Assembly (NCBI GenBank): GCA_963742865.1
Contig: CAVUNW010000014.1
Location: forward strand, 1 to 64,000
Reading direction: 5' to 3'
DNA from: Bog-532 sp963742865
Lineage (GTDB): Bacteria > Actinomycetota > Actinomycetes > Streptosporangiales > Streptosporangiaceae
Length of the DNA stretch: 64,000 nucleotides
The stretch's first letter is position 1. Each line of letters opens with the position of its first letter. Positions 10,605 through 19,246 of the stretch are shown here, piece after piece. Both the position numbers and the translations under genes were made by a program. The notes beneath the pieces were generated by a model. It was given only the letters and a program-made list of their open reading frames with translations. It was not told the DNA's origin and made no database searches.

Positions 10605-11596
10605 CTAGATGATTGATTCCGAAGATGGTGCTGGTCAGTGGTCGTAGGCGATGAGTAATCGTTTGCTCGACACCCCGGTGTTGGGTTGTGCCAGATCGCG
10701 GTGGCCATGGCCAGGAGGCGTTGACCGACCCGGGCGAAGATGCCGTCCTGGCGGCGGGCCTCGTGACGTTCCAGGAACAGTCGTCCTTTGAGGGTGTCGA
10801 AGATCGCTTCGATCCACTGGCGTTGCCACAGCGCCGGCGCTCCACCGGGGTGGTTCGGTGATCGCGGGCAACGCCTTTGCGGGCTGGGCGACCAGGGTAC
10901 GCCAACCCATCGAGGATGTCGAAGTCCACACCGGCGAAGCCCTTGTCGGCCAGGATGACCTGGCCCTCGGCGACGAGGTGGTGATCGACCTCCAGCAGGG
11001 CGGTCATCACCTCCCGCTCGTCGAGTTTCGGGTTGGCCAGACACCACATGAGCGGCATGCCTTCGGCCGTGGCCACGATAGAGGCGCATGCCCCAGAAGT
11101 AGCGCGAGTGCGAGGCACAGTACCCGTACCCGGCCTCACCAGCCAGATCAGAGCGCTTCGCGGTCTCCCGGGACATGCCACACGGCACCGGCGTGGAATC
11201 GATGAGCCGCAAGGCAGCAACACCGGTCGGGGTGACTTCGGCAAGTTTGCGGATCACCTTGGCGATCAGCCCGCCTGCCGCCGAAGCCGCTTGTTGTACC
11301 CCGACTGCTCGGGAATGTAGGGAAACAGATGGCCCAGGTTCTTGCGCGCGTACCGGATCCAGTGTCGCTCTCCCGCGTAGCCGACCAGCACCTGCGCGAT
11401 CGCCAGGCACAGCAACTCGGCGTCTTCGAGCAGCGGTGGTCGCCCGATAGGGCGGGGCCCGATCACATGATCGTCGAGGAACACATACAGTGCGGTCAGG
11501 AGAGTGTCGAGGTCATTGCTCACACAACGGCAACGACACTCTCCCCTAAGGTCATCACGCCCGCCACCAGCCCGGACTTCGGAATCAATCATCTAG
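10605..11596 (-). mobile_element. IS982-family element with CTAG target duplication
   Basis: The ends are perfect inverted copies: CTAGATGATTGATTCC (10605-10620) continues with GAAG and mirrors 11577-11596. The host ISL3 sequence reads CGCAAA-CTAG-ACCCC when the insert is removed, so CTAG is best read as a 4-bp target duplication. The element proper is then 10609-11592 (984 bp) with 16-bp terminal repeats. Confidence 0.8.
10640..11592 (-). pseudogene. IS982-family transposase, frameshifted
   Basis: The transposase start codon (ATG at 11590-11592) lies inside the terminal repeat. The frame reads LDTLLTALYVFLDDHV, PPLLEDAELLCLAIAQVLVG and RHWIRYARKNLGHLFPYIP. It then shifts to AALRLIDSTPVPCG, and shifts again to GMPLMWCLANPKLDEREV, then EGQVILADKGFAG. 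QWIEAIFDTLKGRLFLERH lies in a further frame. The DDE residues are split across at least three frames, so the copy is dead. Confidence 0.75.
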
Positions 11597-11984
11597 TTTG
11601 CGGCCACGGCGGTTGCGTAGGTCCCAGGTGATGCGCCGCCTGACCCCGGTCACCATGTCGTTGGCGGTTTGCTGAGGTGGAAGTGATCAACTACGAGGCG
11701 GGCGTTGGGGAGCAGGGTCGTGGTGATCGCGGCTCGGTAGGAGGCGGCCGGGTCGATCACGACGTAACGGATCGTGTCCCGGAACGCCTCGCTGCGTAGC
11801 CCGATCGATTCGGTCACGGTGGTGCTCGTGCTGCCCTCGGCCTGCCCGAGCAGGCCCTCATGGCCGTGCAGGTCCACGAACCCGGTGTCCACCGGTCCAT
11901 GCGATGCCACCGGCCCAGCGGGTCGCGGTGCCAGCGCGGCTTGCCTCGGCGGGTCTCGTGATGCCATGGCTGACAGCTTCGTCG

Positions 11985-12180
11985 CCACGCCGCTGGTGAT
12001 CACCGCAAGGTCGGAACGGTACGCGTCCTCGAGCGGCGCGTCCGGTGTGAACAGATGCCGTGGAACACCGCGCAGCGCGGCCTCGACCTCGGGCCGCCGA
12101 ACTCGACGACCGCTCGTCCTGATCGGTTCGACATCGCCTGGCCGGCCAGTCGCCGCCAACGAGGACAACGCTCTTGCTCT
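11985..12180 (-). pseudogene. fragment of isoaspartate-type methyltransferase
   Basis: Only a short minus-strand piece is recognisable: RRPEVEAALRGVPRHLFTPD, then APLEDAYRSD. This is the N-terminal signature (EVEAAFR.VPRHLF.P) of PIMT-like methyltransferases, including those of FxLD-type lanthipeptide clusters. The catalytic AdoMet fold is absent because ISL3 sequence takes over near 11975. No lanthipeptide precursor or synthetase remains nearby. Confidence 0.5.
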
Positions 12181-12433
12181 CCTTCGGGACGTCGGCGGGC
12201 ACGCGCGACCACGAGGGCGGGCGCGGCCGGCACGGGGGTGACCGGCCGCCCCATCGCGGAATGTCCCACGCAGGTCGTCGACGTTCCGCCAGGTGGATCG
12301 GAAACGGAGCGAGGACGGTGCGGTTGATCGTGTCTTCCTGGATTGCTGCCGTTACACCATCACGCATCGACGGGCGTACAGGAAGGCCCTTTTAGGGGGC
12401 GTTTTGGGGGTCGAGTTGGGATCGCCCTGACGC

Positions 12434-14106
12434 GTGTCCATTCAGGGGTTGGCCTGACCAGTAGGTTCCCATGATCAAGATCTGATGCGCTGGCATGTCG
12501 GGTTTGACGGGTGGCGTCTGGTTCCGGGATCATGATCGGTGTGTCCGTTGTGGAGCCGCCGTCGTATGAGCAGTTGGCGTTGCTCGTGGTGGACCTGACG
12601 GGCGAGTTGAGCGCGGCCACAGCGTTGGTAGCAGAGGCCAATTCCCGGTTGGATGAGGCCGACGCACGGATCTCGGCGTTGGAGGCTGAGGTCGCGGCGT
12701 TGCGGGCGCAGCAGGGTAAGAGTTCGTCGAACTCGTCCAAGCCGCCTTCGTCGGACGGCCCGGCGGCCAAGGCGCAGCGCAAGCAGGTCACGTCGCAGCG
12801 GGAGCGGTCTGCTGATCGCAAGCGGGGCGGGCAGCCCGGGCGCAAGGGTTCCGGGCTGCAAGCGACCCAGACACCGGATGAGACCCGGCGGGTGGAGGCG
12901 GCGGTTGACTGCTCGGGGTGCGGGGCGGACCTGGTCGAGCACGGCCGTGATGCCGGGACGGCGTGGGCGCAGGTGTGGGACCTGAAGCCGATCGAGTTGG
13001 AGAAGGTCCATTACGTGCTGCCCAAGCGGCGCTGTGCTTGTTGCGGGAAGCTGACCACCGCGTCTGTGCCGTTCGCGACGGCGGGATCGGTGTCCTCACG
13101 GGCCCACGATCAACGCGGTAGCGATCCTGTTGTCCAGCCAGGGCAACGTGCCGGTCGAGGCCACAGCCCAACTGATGGCCGCGATCCTGGGTGTGAACGT
13201 GTCGACCGGGTTCGTCGCCCGCGCTCACGAGCGTTTCGCCGACCTGCTCGCGCAGGGCGGGTTCGACGAGGCGATGATCGCCGCGTTGCGGGCCGAGGCG
13301 GTGCTGTGCGCCGATGAGACCCCGGTCAACGTGGTCGACAACGTCGACGTCGACGGTGAGTCGGTTGACGGGGCGCCGCACGTGGTCGCCGTGCGCACCC
13401 CCGAGCCCGGACTGGTTTTCTACAAGGACATCCACGCACGCACCAAGGAACAGTTGGCCGGGCTGGGCATCTTCGAAGGCTACCGCGGCATCCTGGTGCG
13501 GGACGACTACGCCGGCTGGCACCAGTTCGACGCGACCCTGAGCGGGGTGGGTCGAGTGTGGAGCGCATCTGATTCGCCACCTGCAAGGGGTACTCGACCT
13601 CGACTCCGAGGTCCAGCGGTGGGCCCCGCAGGTGCAGAAAGCGTTGCGCGATGCCAACAAACTGGCAGAGGAAGCGAAAACCTCCGGAAGAACGATCGAC
13701 AAGAAGAAACTCGCCGACGCGCGATGGCGCTACGACCAAGGCGTCCTCGTCGGGATCTCAGTCAACCTGTCCCGCCCCTGGCACAAGGGCAACCATCCCG
13801 GACTCGTGCTGGCCCGACGCCTCAAGGACAAGGCCGCCCAGGTCTGGCTGTTCACAACAAACCCGCGCGTGCCCTTCACCAACAACGCCTCGGAGCAAGC
13901 CCTCAAAAGTCCAAAGTTGCACCAGAAAGTCTCCGGCTACTGGCAAACCACCCACACCCTCGCCCGGTTCTGCCGCGTCCGCTCCTACCTCGTCACCACC
14001 AGAAACTTCGGACTCACCGCCATCGAAGCCATCCGCACCGCCCTCACCGAACGCCCGTGGCTGCCAACCCCTGCTACCTCATGATCGAAAACCCCTGAAT
14101 GGACAC
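12434..14106 (+). mobile_element. IS66-family element with 8-bp target duplication
   Basis: The ends are GTGTCCATTCAGGGGTT (12434-12450) and its exact inverse at 14090-14106, 17 bp each. The element is flanked by a perfect 8-bp direct repeat, CCTGACGC (12426-12433 and 14107-14114), the duplication length expected for IS66. It has a different sequence from the first IS66 at 6089. The host site is otherwise unrecognisable. Confidence 0.85.
12532..14084 (+). pseudogene. IS66-family transposase, two frameshifts
   Basis: The N-terminal coiled coil (ANSRLDEADARISALEAEVA), the linker KSSSNSSKPPSSDG and a zinc-finger region (DCSGCGADL, CACCGKLTTA) are intact. One frameshift lies near 13110 and another near 13555. 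The later frames give NVPVEATAQLMAAILGVNVS, EAVLCADETPVNVVD, GILVRDDYAGWHQFD and PRVPFTNNASEQALK. The catalytic residues are all recognisable but lie in three frames. Confidence 0.8.
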
Positions 14107-14397
14107 CCTGACGCTCCGCAAATGATCACGTTCCCATGCGAGAAATCGCATTGATCAGACCAATCTCGCCGGGCGAACGTCCCGTAGGGCTGGTTCGATG
14201 TGCCGGCCCAGGTCCCCGTAGACCACTTGCGAATCAACGACTCTAGCCTCGCCTGACCGATCAGCCTCCCGCAACAGATGACCGGCGTGCGGCGGCGCCC
14301 TCGACGACCGCGTTCGGGCTGCTCGCCAACAGCCCGCGCTGGTCGAGCCGTTCGCCTGCGGTCCGGCCACGGAGCGGGTCCGGGAGGCGCCGTTGCG

Positions 14398-15444
14398 CTA
14401 CTGGTCACGCAGTACGGGTACGTCGTGAATGGACAACTCCGTTCGCATTGATTCGTACCTGACGACGTGGCGCCATCGTTGGTGCTCGAATGCAGTGTCA
14501 ACGGAGATCTCGACGACGATGATGGGATCGACCTGGTAGTACGGCACGGCTTGAGGCTTGTCGAACTGGCCCGTCCACGAGGCTGGCAGTGGCCGCGGCC
14601 AGGGATGCGTGACGCGGCCGCCGTTACGCCGCGGAGCGGTCTCGAGTGTTCTACCGAGTTCCTCCGCTTGCCCCTTGAAGAGGGCACCGGTGCGGCCGGT
14701 GTAGCGGAGCCTTCCCGCGGGATCGAAGCGACCCAGCAGAAGAGTCTCGGGACGGTGTAGGTTTCCTGTGACGCCGCCGATGATCGCCAGTGTGCTGAGC
14801 CTGGTCTTGTACTTCAGCCAGCCCCGTCGGCCGGGGACGTACCGACTGGCAGCGTCTTTGACAACGACACCTTCAATTCCCGCGTGGGTCAGCGTCTGCA
14901 TCCATTCCATGGCTTCGGCAGTGGAGGTCGTTTGTGGACACAAGGTCAAGGCAGGTGGGACATCGGCGAGCAGAGCCACCAGGCGTTCCCGACGTTCCCG
15001 CAACGGACGCGACATCAACTCTTCGCCGTCGGCGTCCTGCAGGATGTCGAAGATGACATAGCTGGCAGGCAGCTCACGTACGAGTTGTGGCAGGCGACGT
15101 CCTGCTGTGATTCGTTGTTGCAGCAGCGCGAAGTCGGTACGGTTGTGAGCTGGATTCCACACGACGATCTCGCCGTCCACGATTGGCTGTCCCGGCAGCG
15201 CGGTGTGGAGCACGCTGGCAATGTCTGGAAAGTACCGCGTGAGGATTCGACCGGCTCGTGACTGCAGTACAACCTCGTCCGGGCGGCAGAACGCTATCAG
15301 TCGAAACCCGTCGAACTTCGGTTCAAGACGGAGGTCTTGTGGCCCGACTGGTTCCGGCAGGATCGGCACAGACTTGGCCAGCATCGGCTCAATCGGTGGT
15401 ACCAGCACGGGTGCATCCGCTATCCAGTCGTCACTGCGCCGCAT
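14398..15444 (-). CDS. ATP-dependent DNA ligase
   Basis: A 348-residue ligase that would seal nicked DNA using ATP. Motif I is EPKFDGFRL, with the adenylated lysine at about residue 43. Further motifs are VDGEIVVW, YVIFDIL, IEGVVVKD and the motif V region GWLKYKT; a C-terminal OB-fold part follows, with VVEISVD. Its length and layout resemble the stand-alone LigC type rather than LigD, as no polymerase or nuclease domain is fused. The start overlaps the preceding small gene by 14 bases, so it is the last gene of a three-gene operon. A second, broken ligase lies at 23.5 kb. Confidence 0.88.
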   Translation of the reverse strand: MRRSDDWIADAPVLVPPIEPMLAKSVPILPEPVGPQDLRLEPKFDGFRLIAFCRPDEVVLQSRAGRILTRYFPDIASVLHTALPGQPIVDGEIVVWNPAHNRTDFALLQQRITAGRRLPQLVRELPASYVIFDILQDADGEELMSRPLRERRERLVALLADVPPALTLCPQTTSTAEAMEWMQTLTHAGIEGVVVKDAASRYVPGRRGWLKYKTRLSTLAIIGGVTGNLHRPETLLLGRFDPAGRLRYTGRTGALFKGQAEELGRTLETAPRRNGGRVTHPWPRPLPASWTGQFDKPQAVPYYQVDPIIVVEISVDTAFEHQRWRHVVRYESMRTELSIHDVPVLRDQ

Positions 15445-15661
15445 CAGCCCGGGGACGACAGCGGCGCACCCCGGTCACCATCTGGTGATCGCCTCGCCGC
15501 TCGTTGCCGAGCATGCGCCCTACGCAACACCAAGCGCAGGCGATTCCACACATCTGCGTGAAATCATGTTCGCTCCGCTGGTCGATGCACAACGCTTCTC
15601 CCGCCGCACAGGTATGGGTGCGCGAATGTCGGCAGAGCATCCTGACCGCGGCCATCGACAC
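15431..15661 (-). CDS. small Cys/His-rich hypothetical protein
   Basis: A 76-residue protein starting at GTG 15661, directly after the TAG stop of the upstream gene (15662-15664). Alternatively it starts at ATG 15655. It contains MLCRHSRTHTCAAGEALC and CGIACAWCCVGRML, giving several Cys and His residues that could bind a metal. Its end overlaps the ligase start. The tight packing with the ligase is the main reason to accept it; the family is unknown to me. Confidence 0.55.
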   Translation of the reverse strand: MSMAAVRMLCRHSRTHTCAAGEALCIDQRSEHDFTQMCGIACAWCCVGRMLGNERRGDHQMVTGVRRCRPRADAAQ

Positions 15662-15958
15662 CTACCGCTTGGGTAACGGCGCGTCGTTTGCGAGCAGGTC
15701 CTCAACGGCCGCGTCGTAGCCGCTACGGGCGGCGATCAGACGTGTCCAGGCCTCCGCACAGACGGACATGACTGCGGATTGATCGCCCGTCCAAGGCGCA
15801 ATGTTGCCATCCTCGGACGGGAGTAGCGGCACCACTGCCGCCTCGAACGCCACCCCCGCCTGACGCCAGTGTCGTACGGCACCCAGGTAGGTGTTACGTG
15901 CGCGAACGAGTTCGCGCTGCAGGTCGGGAAATCCCATGTAACCAACCGTTTCTAGCAA
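15662..15958 (-). CDS. small hypothetical protein, first gene of ligase operon
   Basis: A 98-residue, mostly helical protein (DLQRELVRARNTYLGAVRHW, AEAWTRLIAARSGYDAAVED). No membrane segment or known motif is visible. Its stop abuts the start of the 76-residue protein, which in turn overlaps the ligase, so the three genes are probably translated from one message. Function unknown. Confidence 0.55.
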   Translation of the reverse strand: MLETVGYMGFPDLQRELVRARNTYLGAVRHWRQAGVAFEAAVVPLLPSEDGNIAPWTGDQSAVMSVCAEAWTRLIAARSGYDAAVEDLLANDAPLPKR

Positions 15959-16096
15959 TCGTCTCTAGGTAGAGGATGGGAAGCGCCGGAGATGCGCCCA
16001 AGGAGGCGCTTCAAGCCAGCCCTCGGCCCCTGTCCGGCAGGGCGGCGCAACAATGCTGATCGGAGTCGCGACGCCGCTTGGCCAGAGCTCGCCCGG

Positions 16097-16318
16097 TCAT
16101 GTCATGTCCCGCCAGCCGTCGCCCTCGGCCATGAGGTCCTCGGCCATCGTCCGAGCCTGTCTTTCGGTCAAAGCGTCGACAGCGCGCAGTCGGCCCTCAA
16201 CGCCACCCTGCAGGTCCTCCACCGACCACGATTGGCCGTCTGTAAAGATCTTGACGTCACGGCGAGCTAGGCGTCCCCAACGTCCGTTCCACCACCACCC
16301 GATTCGCTGTCGCCCCAT
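16097..16318 (-). CDS. small hypothetical protein
   Basis: A 73-residue protein if started at ATG 16318. The frame stays open to 16411, but the extra residues are of poor composition. It reads GRQRIGWWWNGRWGRLARRD, then VKIFTDGQSWSVEDLQGGVE and ERQARTMAEDLMAEG. The layout, a Trp-rich start and a beta-then-helix pattern, looks like a small soluble protein. I do not recognise a function. Confidence 0.45.
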   Translation of the reverse strand: MGRQRIGWWWNGRWGRLARRDVKIFTDGQSWSVEDLQGGVEGRLRAVDALTERQARTMAEDLMAEGDGWRDMT

Positions 16319-16549
16319 GCCGAGAGGATATCGTACGTAGGTACTAATCGCAAGTATGTACGAATGACTGTCGGTCCGGTCAGATGACTGGACAGCGCAG
16401 CCGACAGACAAGCTGGTTGCCCTGGACCGTTTCGGTCTGGGTCCGGGCAGTCACGGCCTCTTTCCCTTCGGGGCTGCAATGGAGCCGGCCACGGTAGGGC
16501 GGTGATGGAGACACCGAGGTATCGGCACCTCACACCCGCGTTCCTCGTA

Positions 16550-16581
16550 TGGTCCACGGTTTGGTCCACGGGTTGGTCCAC
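16550..16581 (+). promoter_or_regulatory. three 12-bp iterons upstream of DUF2637 gene
   Basis: TGGTCCAC occurs at 16550, 16562 and 16574, exactly 12 bp apart, one helical turn plus a little. The same array, in the same orientation relative to its gene, precedes mobC at 32210-32241. It is a likely operator for a regulator of the mobilisation module. No rep gene is seen, so an origin role is not supported. Confidence 0.6.
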
Positions 16582-16677
16582 GGGGGACGGCCAGCCTGTC
16601 GGCATGGACGAATCGTGCAGTCTGGATCCGGCGCCATCAGTCACTCTTCCGGGCTGGGGCAGCACGGGCGGTGGATT

Positions 16678-17835
16678 GTGATTGCGGGGTCGGATGTGGC
16701 GACCTGGGTTGCGCGGGTACCGCCGGGCGTCTGGGTGGCTGCAATGGTGGCGAACGTCGTGCTCACGGCGCTGACGTGGTCGACGGCTAAACGCCGGGTG
16801 CGGCGGGCGGGAGAACGTTCCGCCAATCCGAACGCGGCGTCAGGCAAGGATCGGGCCAAGGACACTGCTTTGACGGTCGCGAGTCTGGTGCCGGCGGCTC
16901 TGTTCTGGGTGATGGTTTTGGCCGGGAGTTTCCACGGCCTGGTGGCCTTCGGCCGCAGCACGCTGGGCTGGCACAACGGCTGGGAGTTCCTCGTCCCGGG
17001 AACTCTGGACGGGGTCTCCGTCACGTTCGCGATGCTCGCGTTTCGGGCGGTCAGGAAGGGCAAGACGCCGGACCGTTGCCACCGAGTGGTGTGGGGTGCT
17101 GCGCTAGCCTCGGCAACGATCAACTTCTCGTACGAGTATGGCCAGAGTGGCAACGCACTCGCCGGTGGTTACGTTGCACTGCTGAGCTTGTTCGGGATGG
17201 TCATGTTTGATGAGTTCTTGAATCAGTTCGAGGACAGCGTGGACAACGTCCGGCGACAGAATCCGAAATTCGGGGCCAGGTGGCTGACCTGGCCGAGCAA
17301 CACGCTGTTGGCCGCGGTCGCGTGGCGCAATCACCCTCCGGCCGAGGGCACCCCGGGTACGGTCGCGAATGCCGTGACGAACTTGGACCGGGTGAGGGCC
17401 AAGAAGCTCGCCGCCAGGGCCGCGCGCCGCGAGGGCGCACCGACGGCAGATGTTTCGCCTCCGGGGTTTGAAGGGCGGGGGCCTACGCCAGCCGGGTCGG
17501 CACTCGCTGAGACTCAACGGGCGCGTCAACCGAGGCAGGTGAACGGCAGGGCAGGCAGGGGTCGGCCAGCCCGCGAGGATGAGGTGAAGGTGCCGTCCAG
17601 TTCGGCCACGGTGACTCAGTGGGCGCGTACGTGGGTCGCGATGTGTCAGCGCGCGGACCTCGCTGGTGCCGCACTTCACGACGATAGAGTTGCCCGGCAG
17701 CATTTTGACCTGTCCCCGCGGCAGCTGCGTCAGATCCGGTATGCCGTCTCGACGGGAGCGTTGCGGCGCCGGGCGCAAGAGCTTTCTGTCGTCCTGCCCG
17801 ACGAGTTCACCGACTCGCCGACCCTCGAACCTTGA
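16678..17835 (+). CDS. DUF2637 membrane protein of a mobile element
   Basis: A predicted membrane protein of about 385 residues. Hydrophobic segments are visible at AMVANVVLTALTW, SLVPAALFWVMVLAGSFHG, FLVPGTLDGVSVTFAMLAF and YVALLSLFGMVMFDEF. They match the DUF2637 pattern seen in actinobacterial plasmids and integrative elements, where such proteins are suspected of helping transfer. The C-terminal 80 residues (TVTQWARTWVAMCQRADLAG, then SPRQLRQIRYAVSTGALRRR) look like a soluble helical or DNA-binding domain. The start is uncertain: the frame is open from 16549, but GTG 16678 avoids translating the iterons. A partial copy follows. Confidence 0.7.
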   Translation: MIAGSDVATWVARVPPGVWVAAMVANVVLTALTWSTAKRRVRRAGERSANPNAASGKDRAKDTALTVASLVPAALFWVMVLAGSFHGLVAFGRSTLGWHNGWEFLVPGTLDGVSVTFAMLAFRAVRKGKTPDRCHRVVWGAALASATINFSYEYGQSGNALAGGYVALLSLFGMVMFDEFLNQFEDSVDNVRRQNPKFGARWLTWPSNTLLAAVAWRNHPPAEGTPGTVANAVTNLDRVRAKKLAARAARREGAPTADVSPPGFEGRGPTPAGSALAETQRARQPRQVNGRAGRGRPAREDEVKVPSSSATVTQWARTWVAMCQRADLAGAALHDDRVARQHFDLSPRQLRQIRYAVSTGALRRRAQELSVVLPDEFTDSPTLEP

Positions 17836-19246
17836 GGAACACAAGGCTCCCCCGTTGAGGGCAGGCAGTATCCGGCTGAAACGCCACCGTGACCCGACCT
17901 CTGACCATTGTGGACGAATAGGTTCCCGTCGACCGCGACCGGCGGTGGTCCCGAGCGCGCCGTTGCCGCGAGCGAGCCAACTGGCAAGGGCCTTGCGCAG
18001 ATCCGTGTGTGCCCCGCCGCCCGACAAGAATGCCGAGGGCGCCGGCGCAGCGATGCGCCCGGCTCGGTGTTCGACCTCTATCCGGTCTAGCCACAGGTCG
18101 CCGAATCCGCGGTCGGGGTCGGCGAGCCAGGCTTGGTCGATCGCCCATCTGGCCGCTGCTGAGCTTGTTTGGGATGTTCATGTTCGATGAGTTCTTGAAT
18201 CAGTTCGAGGACAGTGTCGCCAACGTCCGGCGGCGGAACCCGAAATTCGGGGCCAAGTGGCTGACCTGGCCGAGCAACACACTGCTGGCCGCGATCGCGT
18301 GGCGCAATCACCCGCCAGCTGAGGGCACCCTGGGTACGGTCGCCAATGCCGTGACGAACCTGGACCTGGTCAGGGCCAAGAAGCGCGCTGCCCGGGCTAC
18401 GCGCCGGCAGGGCGTATCGACGACCGATGTCGTGGCGATGGGGTCTGACGGGCCGGGGCCAGCGCCGGCCGGGTCGGTACTCGTTGAGAGTGCGCGAGTG
18501 CGTCCGCCGAGGCAGGTGAGCGCCAGGGCGGGCCGCGGTCGGCCGGCCCGCGAGGATGAGGTGAAGGTGCCGTCTAGCTCCGCCACGGTGACGCAGTGGG
18601 CACGGACGTGGGTCGCGATGTGTCAACGCCCGGATCTCGCGGCGGCCGCACTTCACGACGACGGTGTTGCCCGGCAGCATTTTGGTCTGTCTTCACGGCA
18701 GTTGCGTCAGATCCGCTATGCCGTCTCGGCGGGTGCGTTGCGGCGCCGGGCGCAGGAGCTGTCTGTTCTCCTGCCAGACGAGTTCACCGAGTCTCCGGCC
18801 AGGGAAGTCTGACGACGCGCGACTTGCCCGTGCGCGGCGGACGGTGTCGGGCTGAAGCGCGACGGTGACCAGGCTCCGACCATTGTGGACGTACGGGCTC
18901 GCCTTGCCGGGACCGGCGTAGTCCCGAGCCTGCCGCTGCTGCGAGCGGCCACCTGGTGCCGGTCTTGCGCAGATCCGCATGCGTTGCGCCGCCCGGCGAG
19001 GATGCCTAATGGCGTACGGCAGACTAGTCGGCTGGTAGGAGTGCGCGGATGCGGTTGTAGATGGGGGTCGGGAGGTCTTCGAGCACTTCAACCTCGCAGT
19101 GTTTGAGGTATCCGTTGACGATGTGTTGCAGTGCGGCGGTTCGCCCAGCTTGGTGTTCGACGTCTATCCGGTCGAGCCACAGGTCGCCGAATCCGCGGTC
19201 GGGGTCGGCGAGCCAGGCTTGGTCGATCGCCCATCTTGCTGCGGCG
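17179..19246. repeat. tandem duplication of DUF2637 3' half plus BTAD gene end
   Basis: The block from CTGCTGAGCTTG at 17179 to about 18155 recurs from 18156 to about 19246. Each unit holds the C-terminal half of the DUF2637 gene, an intergenic stretch and the 3' end of the minus-strand BTAD gene. The first unit has lost about 110 bp (spacing 977 bp at the start, 1,086 bp at the CCACAGGTCG marker). The copies are clearly diverged, so the duplication is not recent. Confidence 0.75.
18156..18812 (+). pseudogene. truncated second copy of DUF2637 gene
   Basis: The frame has only the last membrane segment (LLSLFGMFMFDEFLNQFEDS) and the complete C-terminal domain, ending PDEFTESPAREV. It joins upstream to a piece of the BTAD gene, so it has no native start. 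It is similar to the first copy along its whole length, with many substitutions that leave the frame open. It may be expressed as a soluble fragment if a downstream start is used, but I see no clear ribosome site. Confidence 0.65.

Larger units (their letters stand above)
10111..11975 (-). pseudogene. ISL3-family element and transposase, split by IS982
   Basis: The left end at 10111 is GGCTCTTCGCGCTTAA, typical of ISL3 termini. Minus-strand transposase pieces right of the IS982 insertion read ETRRGKPRWHRDP, DLHGHEGLLGQAEGSTS and RYVVIDPAASYRAAITT, then LLPNARLVVDHFHL. Left of it they read DPEWAN, then RRLLTGR, KEELRTLLASA and NARTEGTNRVIKEVGRR, then CGFRNPTNHRRR. Taking out the IS982 together with one CTAG copy joins RRGRK-L-DPEW in frame. 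Several other frameshifts remain and the N-terminal part is missing. Confidence 0.7.

Noticed and set aside
9983..11410. Apparent 475-codon minus-strand protein
   Set aside because: It runs through the IS982 and ISL3 junction in mixed frames; only a short part matches the IS982 transposase, so it is not one gene.
16550..16581. Iterons as a plasmid replication origin
   Set aside because: No replication initiator gene or AT-rich unwinding region is near; the promoter positions of both arrays fit regulation or transfer better.
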